In this document: one piece after another, positions 39,119-53,300 of the stretch
How positions within the stretch are numbered: the stretch's first letter is position 1
Layout: each line of letters begins with the position of its first letter
Assembly: GCF_003570905.1 (NCBI RefSeq)
Contig: NZ_QXJM01000063.1
Coordinates: 62,001 to 126,000, forward strand
Reading direction: 5' to 3'
Length of the DNA: 64,000 nucleotides
Source: Cohnella faecalis
GTDB lineage: Bacteria; Bacillota; Bacilli; Paenibacillales; Paenibacillaceae
The notes under the pieces: model-generated
The model's database searches: none
Told to the model about the DNA's origin: nothing
What the model saw: the letters and a program-made list of their open reading frames with translations, nothing else
Made by a program: the position numbers and the translations under genes

Positions 39119-39882
39119 CACAATTCCGGCTTGGAGTCGGGAATGCGTAGGAGTAATGAAAATTTGCACCACAATTCTTGCTCGGAGTCGGGAGTGCGTC
39201 GGAGTAGTGAAGATTTGCGTCACAATTCCGGCTCGGAGTCGGGAATGGGTTGGAGTAGTGAAGGTTTACGTCACAATTCCGGCTCGGAGTCGGTAATGCG
39301 TAGGAGTAGTGAAGATTTGCGTCACAATTCCGGCTCGGAGTCGGGAGTGCGTCGGAGTAGTGAAGATTTGCGTCACAATTCCGGCACGGAGTTGGTAATG
39401 CGTCGGAGTAGTGAAGATTTGCGTCACAATTCCGGCACGGAGTTGGTAATGCGTCGGAGTAGTGAAGATTTGCGTCACAATTCCGGCTCGGAGTCGGGAA
39501 TGGGTCGGAGTAGTGAAGATTTGCGTCACAATTCCGGCACGGAGTCGGTAATGCGTCGGAGTAGTGAAGATTTGCGTCACAATTCCGGCACGGAGTTGGT
39601 AATGCGTCGGAGTAGTGAAGATTTGCGTCACAATTCCGGCTCGGAGTCGGGAATGGGTTGGAGTAGTGAAGATTTGCGTCACATTCCGGCTCGGAGTCGG
39701 GAATGCGTAGGAGTAGTGAAGATTTGCGTCACAATTCCGGCTCGGAGTCGGGAATGCGTAGGAGTAGTGAAGATTTGCGTCACAATTCCAGCTCGGAGTC
39801 GGGAATGGGTTGGAGTAGTGAAGATTTGCGTCACAATTCCGGCTCGGAGTCGGGAATGGGTTGGAGTAGTGATGTTTTGTGT
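39119..39882. repeat. Tandem array of 51-bp repeats (15 copies)
   Basis: Fifteen head-to-tail units begin at 39119 and then every 51 bases: 39170, 39221, 39272, up to 39832. Each opens CACAATTCCGGCTCGGAGTC and closes AGTAGTGAAGATTTGCGT. Unit 12 (39680) is 50 bases, having lost one A. A decayed sixteenth start (CACAACACAGG) follows at 39883. Variation is concentrated mid-unit (GGGAATGCGTAGG, GGTAATGCGTCGG, GGGAATGGGTTGG) and neighbouring units share variants, as expected of unequal exchange. Three of six frames stay open only because 51 divides by three; no ribosome site or signal is present, so I do not call it coding. Confidence 0.95.
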
Positions 39883-40034
39883 CACAACACAGGAGCACCT
39901 TATATAAAGGCTAGTAAATCCTTAATGTAAAATATTACCTGTTGCATTGATTGTTCGAAATGTGATAAGTTATTTCTCGCCCCTCCGAGAGGAAAGGGCA
40001 AGAACGAAATGCCAAACGCAAATGAAAAAAGCGG

Positions 40035-40063
40035 TTGACATTGTCGCTCGAAGCTGATAAAGT
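40035..40063 (+). promoter_or_regulatory. rRNA operon promoter
   Basis: TTGACA (40035-40040), 17-base spacer, TAAAGT (40058-40063), roughly 180 bases before mature 16S. It lies about 150 bases after the end of the 51-bp array. Confidence 0.7.
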
Positions 40064-40115
40064 TAACTGCTGTTGGCCCGAGAGAGCCAACGTGGAATAC
40101 GAAGAGCTTCACGAT

Positions 40116-40152
40116 TGCTCCTTGAAAACTGAACATCGAGCGTAATACGGAT
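40116..40152 (+). promoter_or_regulatory. rRNA leader: boxA-like element and 5' half of the 16S processing stalk
   Basis: TGCTCCTTGAAAACT resembles boxA antitermination elements. From 40120 to 40152 the leader (CTTGAAAACTGAAC, CGAGCG, AATACGGAT) is the near-perfect reverse complement of 41854-41885 in the spacer, so the two would pair around pre-16S for RNase III cleavage. Confidence 0.75.
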
Positions 40153-40244
40153 CCCCGAAGATGAGGCTTAGGCCGAGTCGGAAGGACCAAAAAGTAAGAC
40201 CAGCTTTGAAAGAGCCATCGAGGTTCTTCAATAAAGTGTAACAC

Positions 40245-44983
<4,739 letters not shown>

Positions 44984-45009
44984 AACAAACACAGGTAAGA
45001 CGATGTTAA

Positions 45010-45042
45010 TCGCTCATTTCGTTTTCGCATCCGGTTTTCAGG
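45010..45042 (+). promoter_or_regulatory. 3' half of the 23S processing stalk
   Basis: CATTTCGTTTTCG, ATCCGGTTTTCA here is the reverse complement of spacer bases about 41918-41950, so the pair brackets 23S. It marks the end of the mature-RNA part of the transcript, with no 5S gene between it and the terminator. Confidence 0.8.
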
Positions 45043-45065
45043 GCGCAAGCCTATATAACCGCAAG

Positions 45066-45098
45066 TGGAGCTGTTCCTTAGGGAGCAGCTCCGCTTTT
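45066..45098 (+). terminator. Terminator of the rRNA operon
   Basis: GGAGCTG with inner TTCC pairs with CAGCTCC with inner GGGA, then GCTTTT. It lies 83 bases after the 23S end. Confidence 0.8.
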
Positions 45099-45121
45099 GC
45101 ATATCCGAGGAGGCTTCTCGA

Positions 45122-45856
45122 ATGGATACGATTGCGATCATATCGGACGTACACGGCAATATTCCAGCTTTGGAAGCTGTCCTCAACGACATTTCGCGTC
45201 GTAAAATAACCCGGATTTTCTGCTTGGGAGACTTGGTGGGGAAAGGGCCCGACTCTGTCGCGGTCGTGGATATCGTTAAGGAACGATGCGAGCGGATCGT
45301 TATGGGGAACTGGGACGATTTGGTCACTAAGCCGAACGACCATGAAGAAGTAAGCTGGCATCGGAACATACTGGGCGTGGATCGTTTGAACTTTTTGCGG
45401 TCGCTCCCTTTTTCCATAGAATTTTTCATGAGCGGCAAGTTTATTCGACTGTTTCACGCTTCGCCGAGAAGCTTGTACGAGCGTATCCAGCCGTGGGATG
45501 CTTTGGAGAAGCGGCTGTCTCTTTGTCAAAGCTCTGTATTTTGCCTGGAAGACAGGGAAGCCGACGTCATTGGCTATGGAGATATTCATAACGCTTATTT
45601 GCAGCATTCGAACGGGAAAGTTCTGTTTAACGTCGGAAGTGTGGGCAATCCGCTCGATTCGGTGGATGCCTCCTACGCGATTGTCGAAGGGGCAATGGAT
45701 GAGGAGCGTTCTTCGGCTCCGTTCGAATTGCGATTTATTAAGGTACCGTACGATATCGAAATGGCGGTTCGGCTGGCCGTAGCTGCGAAAGTGCCTTCTT
45801 CGGAGGCGTACATCAAAGAGCTTCGCACTGGGAAGTATAGAGGACTCAAGGATTAG
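45122..45856 (+). CDS. Calcineurin-like metallophosphoesterase
   Basis: 244 residues. Metal-binding motifs: D-x-H in SDVHGN, GDLVGKGPD and GNWDD, then a late GYGDIHNAY in place of the usual GHTH. This fits the YfcE/phosphodiesterase superfamily-2 fold. The replacement of GHTH by GDIH is a mild oddity. The substrate is unknown. ATG 45122 follows GAGGAGG. The gene starts only 23 bases after the rRNA terminator, so it may rely on read-through or a promoter hidden in the stalk region. Confidence 0.82.
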   Translation: MDTIAIISDVHGNIPALEAVLNDISRRKITRIFCLGDLVGKGPDSVAVVDIVKERCERIVMGNWDDLVTKPNDHEEVSWHRNILGVDRLNFLRSLPFSIEFFMSGKFIRLFHASPRSLYERIQPWDALEKRLSLCQSSVFCLEDREADVIGYGDIHNAYLQHSNGKVLFNVGSVGNPLDSVDASYAIVEGAMDEERSSAPFELRFIKVPYDIEMAVRLAVAAKVPSSEAYIKELRTGKYRGLKD

Positions 45857-45876
45857 AATCATTAATCATTACCATG

Positions 45877-45919
45877 AAAAAGGACGTCCTTCCAGTCATC
45901 AGACCGGAGGACGTCCTTT
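45877..45919. terminator. Bidirectional terminator between the phosphoesterase and CAP genes
   Basis: AAAGGACGTCCT pairs with AGGACGTCCTTT, with flanking A and T runs, between convergent genes. Confidence 0.85.
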
Positions 45920-45940
45920 CGATAAGGCTCAAGCTTTTGC

Positions 45941-46675
45941 TTAGCCGATAAATTCTTGTACCCATTCGCCGTTGTAATAAGCGACGCCGATGGTTGTGAA
46001 GTTAGCGTTCAGAATGTTCGCTTTATGCCCGGCGCTGTTCATCCACGCGGTCATAACCTCTTGGGGAGTACGCTGGCCTTTGGCGATGTTCTCGCCGGCG
46101 TAGCGGTAGCTTATTCCGTACGTTTTCATCATGTCGAACGGCGAGCCGTACGTCGGGGAAGTATGGTCGAAATAGTTTTTATTGTACATGTCCTTGGCTT
46201 TATCGAGCGCCATGGCCGTCAGCTTCGCGTTCGATTGAAGCGGCTTAAGACCGGCTTTTGCCCGTTCCTGATTAACCAAAGTTACGACTTGCTGCGCATA
46301 AGCGGAAGCGGAGCTGTCGGCAGCGGTGCTGCCGTTGCTGCCCGTGCTTGTCGAAGGTGTAGACGGCTTCGTTGTCGCTGGCTTGGAAGGCTGAGCTGCC
46401 GGCTTGGAAGGTTGAGTTACCGGTTTGGAAGGCTGAGCGGTTTGACCGGAGCCTGTGCCTGTGCCGGTTGTTGCGTTCGAAGGAGCTTTGACTTGAATAT
46501 ATTGTTGAATGAACGCGTTCCAATCAAAGCCGTTGGCTGATGTCGCTAATTGGTTCCAATCGTAAGCTTTCACTTGAACGACCGAAGCCGAAGCGGCGCC
46601 TGCTCCTGCCGGTACTGCGATCGCCAACGTCAACGCGCCTACTGCAAGGGACTTTTTCAACTTGTTGTTCTTCAT
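45941..46675 (-). CDS. Secreted CAP/SCP-domain protein (YkwD-like) under c-di-AMP riboswitch
   Basis: 244 residues. Signal peptide MKNNKLKKSLAVGALTLAIA, cleaved near ASA-SV. A Ser/Pro/Thr-rich repeat linker (QPSKPVTQPSKPAAQPSKP) precedes a C-terminal CAP domain with VVTLVNQERAKAGLKPL, FDHTSPTYGSPFDMM, AGENIAKGQ and AWMNSAGHKANIL. The YkwD group is exported in Bacilli and their spores. ATG 46675 follows GAGGAGG. The leader contains a ydaO-type riboswitch, a class that often controls cell-wall proteins, so c-di-AMP would tune its production. Confidence 0.88.
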   Translation of the reverse strand: MKNNKLKKSLAVGALTLAIAVPAGAGAASASVVQVKAYDWNQLATSANGFDWNAFIQQYIQVKAPSNATTGTGTGSGQTAQPSKPVTQPSKPAAQPSKPATTKPSTPSTSTGSNGSTAADSSASAYAQQVVTLVNQERAKAGLKPLQSNAKLTAMALDKAKDMYNKNYFDHTSPTYGSPFDMMKTYGISYRYAGENIAKGQRTPQEVMTAWMNSAGHKANILNANFTTIGVAYYNGEWVQEFIG

Positions 46676-46794
46676 GAATGAATTCCTCCTCTTTGGTAAC
46701 GACTCGGGCACGATCTCTAAGCTGCGATCCTGCCGAATCGTTGTCGATATAAACGCTTGTCGTCATCCGATGGATGTCGCTAGCCATTTATACT

Positions 46795-46912
46795 TAGCCT
46801 GCGAGGTTAGCTGACGGGTTCGGGTCAAAGAGTCGCCCTTGCGCGCAATTGCGCGCCTTCACCCCAATGAATTGGGTCCCCCGCGTCCGGTCGCCCGGAC
46901 TTCGGCTTTGCA
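46795..46912 (-). ncRNA. ydaO/yuaA-type cyclic-di-AMP riboswitch
   Basis: Reading the minus strand, the conserved blocks occur in the right order: GCGGGGGACCCAA, TTGGGGTGAA, then ACTCTTTGACCCGAACCC and GTCAGCTAACCTCG. An outer AGCC/GGCT pairing closes the element. It lies about 120 bases before the CAP gene ATG. A clear intrinsic terminator after the aptamer is not obvious, so the switching step is unresolved. Confidence 0.9.
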
Positions 46913-47053
46913 TAGGACACATTCTATCAACTATCAGCTTGAGATTCACTACCAAATATCTGGAATGGAAGATAAGGAAATCATAGGGCAGGGTAACACG
47001 ACTCACCGACACAGCCGCTTCAAGGCGGTCTGCGCAGGGAAATGGGAGCATGA

Positions 47054-47092
47054 AAAAGACCGTCATCCTATCAGGGGACGGTCTTTTCTTTT
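47054..47092 (+). terminator. Hairpin with T run in the CAP-SLH intergenic region
   Basis: AAAGACCGTC pairs with GACGGTCTTTT, then CTTTTT. No gene upstream on this strand explains it; it may end a small RNA. Confidence 0.65.
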
Positions 47093-47139
47093 TACGTAAT
47101 GAAAGAAGTCTTGTTTATTCTGTGTTTATTGCGAGCTTG

Positions 47140-47145
47140 TATAAT
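47140..47145 (+). promoter_or_regulatory. Probable -10 element of the giant SLH protein gene
   Basis: TATAAT preceded by GCTTG. No strong -35 is seen (TTCTGT at a workable distance). It implies a leader of about 180 bases with the direct repeat GTTGTCGAA twice at its start and a GAGCC/GGCTC stem near the end. Confidence 0.4.
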
Positions 47146-47330
47146 GTTGTCGAACGTTGTCGAATTTTACCAGCGGGTCTAGAAGGCGCTAAAGGAAAGG
47201 CACAACGATGTCCTTTGATATTCGTGCGTTTCCACCGAGCAAATGGGAGAAACGAGCCTTCGGAATCGACGGGTTCAATAGGCTCTAATAATGAAGGTTG
47301 GAACAGTCAAACGAATGGAGGAAACCGTCA

Positions 47331-50300
47331 GTGCGCAATCATTGGATTTCAGGATTGGCCAAGCTGTTGATCGCCGCGTTGCTGCTGCAAAGCATACCTC
47401 TTGTGTATGGAAGCGGAAATGCAGCTCATGCAGAGGGAGCGGAACAAGTATCAGACGATTTGACGGATTATACGTGGAAGAGGGCCGATAGCGGCACCTT
47501 TAAACCGGCTGCGAGGCAAGCTGCAAGCATGGCTTATGATGAAGCTGCCGGGAATGTCGTATTGTTCGGCGGCGAGAGCAGTGTCTTGTTGAACGACACT
47601 TGGCTTTGGGATGGCAGCGAGCAAACCTGGCAGGAGGCGGCAGTCTCTTCAACTAAGCCGGTTGCGCGCAAATATGCGGTAACGGCTTTCGACCCTGTTA
47701 GCCAGAAAGTGCTTCTGTTCGGAGGCGAAGGCTCCGCAGGAGTTCTTAACGACACATGGTTATGGAACGGGCAGACGGCTTCATGGGAGAAATTAACCCC
47801 TGCCATATCTCCTTCGCAGCGAGCCGGTGCGCAATTGGCTTACGACGGAGAGCATCTGATCCTGTTCGGAGGATATAAAATAAGCGGAGGAACGAAGACC
47901 TCTCTCGGTGATACTTGGCTGTGGGACGGGACGAATTGGACGGATGTAACGCCTACGGATCCGGGCGCGTCTCCGCCAGCCGCATATAACGGACAGATGA
48001 CTTTTGACGGGCAATCGGCCGTGTTGTATGGCGGCATTACCGGCAACGTAACGGTCAACAACGGCACGACCGACGTTACAATGAAAGACAGCTCGCCGAA
48101 GCTGTGGCACTGGAACGCCGATACGTTGGCATGGAGCTCGACGGATGGGCCGGAGTCATTCGGACGTTGGGGCCATACGATGGCCTACGACGGTCGCCGG
48201 GTTGTGTTCTTCAGCGGAGCGCGCGATTACCTTCATTCCTTTAATGGCACCTTGATAACGGACTTGAAGATGCCTTCCTCCGTCTATCCGTATCCGAGAA
48301 CCGGCCTGGCCTACGGCTTGAAAGGCGGGGTTTGGGAAGGGTATCCTCAAGTCGGCTCGTCAGGAACCGGGTTTCAAGACGATGTCGGCTACCCGGGTCA
48401 GCTTCAGCTTTATCCGAATCAGCGTCCGTTCCCGCTCACTAATGCGAGCATGGCGTTCGACGGCACCAATTTTGTTATTTTCGGCGGGCATCGCGATGCG
48501 GTCGACGTATGGGACAAACATCAAATCCAGGGCGGGCACAAGCTCGAAACGATTCCCGCCGGAGTAATGAATGAAACCTGGGTGTTCGGATACACGCCGC
48601 CATCGCCTCCGGGGATCAAGATGGTGAGCGAACCGATCATTAATCTGGATCCGGCACATCTCGACGATACCGTTAGTGTAGTAACTAGCGTCTACTCTCT
48701 AGGCGGCAAACCGGTCACTTCACGCGGGGTCGAGTATCGCCCGTATACGGAAGCTGGCAGTGCAGACTGGATTGCCATGCCTTATTCGGCAGATCCGCAA
48801 GCGACAGGCTCATTTACTGTTACGTTGACCGGTCTGACTTGGCAGCAGGAATATGAAGTTCGGAGTTATGCCGTCAACGAAATCGGCACCAGCTATACGC
48901 CTGTCGAGCGCTTTGTGCTTGAAGACGATCCATCGATGGAAGAGCCTGACGTTCGGTTCGATCGAATCGGTCCGTCCGTGCTGCATGTGAAAGACAAGAA
49001 GCGGATTGTCGCGGTCGGGGAAGGCGTGACCAATCTTCTGCGCAAGCCGCTCAACCAAATTCACTATTATTTGAAAAATGGCGGCAGCATTACTCCGCTG
49101 AACTACAACATTTTGAGCAAAAACCAGTTGGAATTGACTTGGGAGGCCGATTTGCCGCCAGGCTCCTATGAAGTACATCTGGAGCATGACACTTACCAAG
49201 ATTACGTGTATGTGGACGACCTTGGGACAGAAGAGTGGAATGAAGGACTGGCGCTAATTAACGTCGACTTCTACAAGCCGCGCAACTTCGATCGGATTGA
49301 CGTGCCAAGCACGGCATCGGGGAATGAACAGACCAGCCTGTGGCTGCAAGGTCCGTTCACCGAGACGCCTTCCAAGCCGAAGGAGTACGTATTGAACGAC
49401 ACCTCCGAGGTTGTCACGATCAACGGAAACGTCTTGTTCAAGGGCAGCAGACTTGTCGTGGACAAGACCGATTCGGCCAAAACCGTCATTACCGGCGAGG
49501 GACGGTTGTATGTCAACAGCGGCAGCTCGCAAGGGGCAAGCTTGCCCTATACGCTGCATGACGGACCGTTCGCATTCGATTCGGATGACTTCTCCCTCAT
49601 CCTGTCCGGCAACAGCGCTGCTGATTATATGGGCATAGATATGCCTTTCAAGGCCAATAAGCTTACCTTTGCCAAGGACGGCTTGAATTTGTCCGGCAAT
49701 CTGGAGGTTGGATTTACGGCCGGAAGTCAGAAAATATCCAGCTCCATTCCGATAAGCGGGGTGCAATATCGGAATAGCCGTTTCGAGCTGAGCGGCACTT
49801 ACGCGATGAACAAGAGCTTTAAGGTAGGACCGCTTGATGTCAGCAACACGCAGTTCGTTATTGACAGTCGAGTGCCTTATATTAGCGTTAAAGGCACAGG
49901 CAAATTGCCTAACGACAGCCTTGGTTTCGATCTTCTCATGAAGGTCAAGCAGGGGCGTCTTGACGAGATCGGCTTCGGAATGTACAGCAAGACGAAGCTT
50001 GCCTCGACAGGACTTCAAGTCAATTATTTGTTCGGCAATGTGAACAATCTGGCAGGGAAGACACAAATTCCTCAGCGGCTTGGCGTGACGGGCTCTGTGG
50101 CGGACATCATCGTACCCGAGCTTAAGCATCCGTCGGTCAGCTACAAGTTCAACCTGCTCGGAACGGATTCGATCGCTGTCGATTTAACCAATTACGGTTT
50201 TGATGCCACCGGCATCGAATATTATTACTGGCTGCCGGTGAACAACATGAGCATGCAGACCGTCGTTAATCCGACTGTCGCCGGTATTCCGGGCTTCACT

Positions 50301-53300
50301 TCGCCAGGCTTTCTGGCGAAGGGCGATATTAATGTATTCGATACGATCAAAGGCGTCATCGCTGCGTATTCCTTCAACAAAAAGGGATACAGCGGCGTGC
50401 TCAAAGGAACCGTATATGTGCCTAAAGGAATCCCGCGCATCGGCGGAGTGACGGTCCGGAATGTCGTTCTTAGCGTGAATGAAAAAGGCGTATCCGGATT
50501 GTTCAAGCACAACGGCATCAATGCAAGAGTGACCTATACGTTCCAAAACAACACGATCTTGTTCGAAGTAGAGGCCGAACCGCCGAAGAAATCATGGTGG
50601 GAAAAAGGGCTCGACCTCTATAACAGCGTCAACGACTTCTTCGAAAAGACCGAGCCATTGGGGGATCTGCTGGAGGAAATATTCCTCTTTAATCCGAACA
50701 CCTCTTCGTCTTTCAACATTGCGGCTGCAGACGATTGGATGAAATACTTTGATTTCACCCAGTTCAACGTTGCCAACAATGTCGCATCGACGACCGGCGA
50801 ATTGAAAAAAGTGTACGAGCTGACGCCGGTCAGGCTGGCGTTCCAGCCGGAGGATACGACGGAGACTGAGGTTAGCGCGCGGATTGCCGACGGACAGCTG
50901 ACAGCGGTTGACCGGACGCCGCTTGTGACTACGAAGGCAGACGCGGCAGCCAACGGACAGATCAGCTCCGTCTTCCCGGTCAAGCGCGCTTATGAGGCGC
51001 TTATCGCCATAAACGGCGACCAACGGTCAGCCGTATTGAAGGCTTCTTCCGCCGAAAAGCCGACTGTTGAAAAGACGGTATTGACGGAAGTTGTCTATGA
51101 CGCTGACCGGGATACTACCTACATGCGCGCATCGCTGTATGCAGGAAGCTGGAAGCTGATTACGGGGGAAAGCGTCCGAATCAGCGTGAATGAATTGGTA
51201 TTCGCAAAAAAATCGTTGACGCTTGAGCAATTGGCTGGCGTATGGGCGCAAACCGCTGACCGTTCGGTTACGTCTCTGAATATAGAAGAAGCGGGCGTCT
51301 ACGCATTGAACATCGATGCTGGATCGGACGAAGTTGTGCTCTACAAGCCGGATGGACGGCCTTATGATCTGCAAGGTTCGCAAAACCAGGCCGGTTGGAA
51401 CTCCTTCCTGGATGCGGACGACAATCGGCACGTACTGTTGAACGCGATTGAACCGGGAACGTGGCTGATCATTGCGGACGAGAGCCCGAAGGCGGCGATC
51501 AACCGCGTACCGGCGAAAACCACGACGGACGAGCTAAAGCAATGGGTACAGGATAGAGCCTATCCGACGTTTTTTGAGATGAGCCGCACGACCAATGGAC
51601 AGGCCATTGTGGAAATTTACGGAGCGGACGAAGAGACGAAGCTTTATATGCCTAGCGGCGAGCTGTACAGCTTGCAGCCCGATCCGAATTTGAGCGGGCT
51701 GAACGTTGCATACGACGAATCGCAGAACAAGCTGACCGTATGGCTCGACAAGGTTGAATTGAAAGGTCAATGGAAAGTGGTGAGCGGCGGCTTTACCAGC
51801 TTCGCGGCATACAAAACGAGCAGGAAGTTCAAGTCCATTAAGCCGCTGTTGGACGAAGGACGATATTCCAAGTATTTCGAATTGGCGGAGAAAGGCGACT
51901 ATATGTTGTCTGTCAGCGGCGGCAATACCGATACGGTCATCTATGCGCCGAACGGGAAGCCTTATACGCTGAGTTTTGAGGATCAGAGCGGCAACGCCTA
52001 CTTGCAGCCGGCGGCCGATCGAACGTCTAGCCCGTCTGCCGGAGGAGATCCGCTGAATCAGACTCAGATCGTTACTCCGAACCCTGTGCAGGACGGACGG
52101 GACATGCTCTATGTGTCGCTGCTTAATGCGCCTGCGGGCAAGTGGCGGGTACAGAACGGCACCAAGGTTGATTTGCAAATTCAGAAGCTTATTCCGTCGC
52201 CTGATGTCAAAGCTTCTGCCGACTCGATTGCCGGTGCTAACAATCGTATTCGGGTGACATGGTCAACGGAGAATGCCGCTGCCGATACCGAAGTGGCGAT
52301 TATGCTGACCGGCAGCAAAGACGCGTATGTCGGAGAAGTTCTTGCGGAAGGTCTGGCTGCTGCGGGCAGCACGGTCATCGACATTCCTGAAATGATGATA
52401 CCGGGCACTTACTATGTGACGGTAGCGGCGACAAGCGTGGATAAGGCGCCGACGTACGCCATTGTGGAAGAACCGGTGGTCGTATCGGCTCCATATTCGC
52501 TTAACGCGCCGGCCCAGCTTAGCGTGCAGTCGACCGGCAACGGAGAAGTGTCGCTGAAATTCTCCTCTGTGTCCGGGCAAGTGGAGCGCTACCGGGTTTG
52601 GGTCGGCGAAGGAGCGGACGTTCAACCTGCGACGCCGGTTCTGGATTTCGCTCCGGAGCCTGGCGCTTCTCAGCAAGCGGTAATCTCCGGCCTTCGGGTT
52701 AACGAGGACTATACGATTGCGGTTTCGGCGATCGGCGAGCAAGAGGGGCGGCTTGTGTTGAGCCCGCTATCCGACAACGTCAGCTTGACGCTTCCGGCTC
52801 CCCAGCCGGCCGCGCTGACCGTATCGGTCGATGCGGGATCGAATTTGGTCGCCAATCGCACTTACAAGAGTTACGACGGAAGCGACATACAGCTTGCGCT
52901 GACAGCGGCCGACCAAGCGAAGCTTGATGTAACGACGAATCAGGCGGCCGATCTGACCTTCACGATCAACGGGCACACTTTTGACAGCGTGCACGTCGCG
53001 GCGAACGGATCTTATTCATTTGATTTGAACGAGCGCCTTGAAACCAGCGTGCTGGAGGAGCAAGAATACAAGGTGACGATCGAGGCGGTCAATGCGCGCG
53101 GCGACCGCAGCGTCGAGTACCGCAGATTGTTCGTCGATCGCACGGCGCCGCTGCTGATCGCATCTGGCGGCGATGACGCAACGGGCGCGCCTATCTCGCT
53201 CAACGGTACAATTGACACCTCCGGCAAAGTGCTGATTGTGGGGCAAACGGAAGTCGGAGCGAAGCTGGATATTAACGGAGTCATCGTGCCTCTTGACGAT

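Noticed and set aside
39119-39882. CRISPR array
   Set aside because: Units abut directly with no unique spacers, and no cas gene is nearby.
39131-39930. Long open frames on both strands through the 51-bp array encoding 17-residue repeats
   Set aside because: The frames arise from a repeat whose length is a multiple of three, are open on both strands, shift at the one-base deletion in unit 12, and lack ribosome sites or signals.
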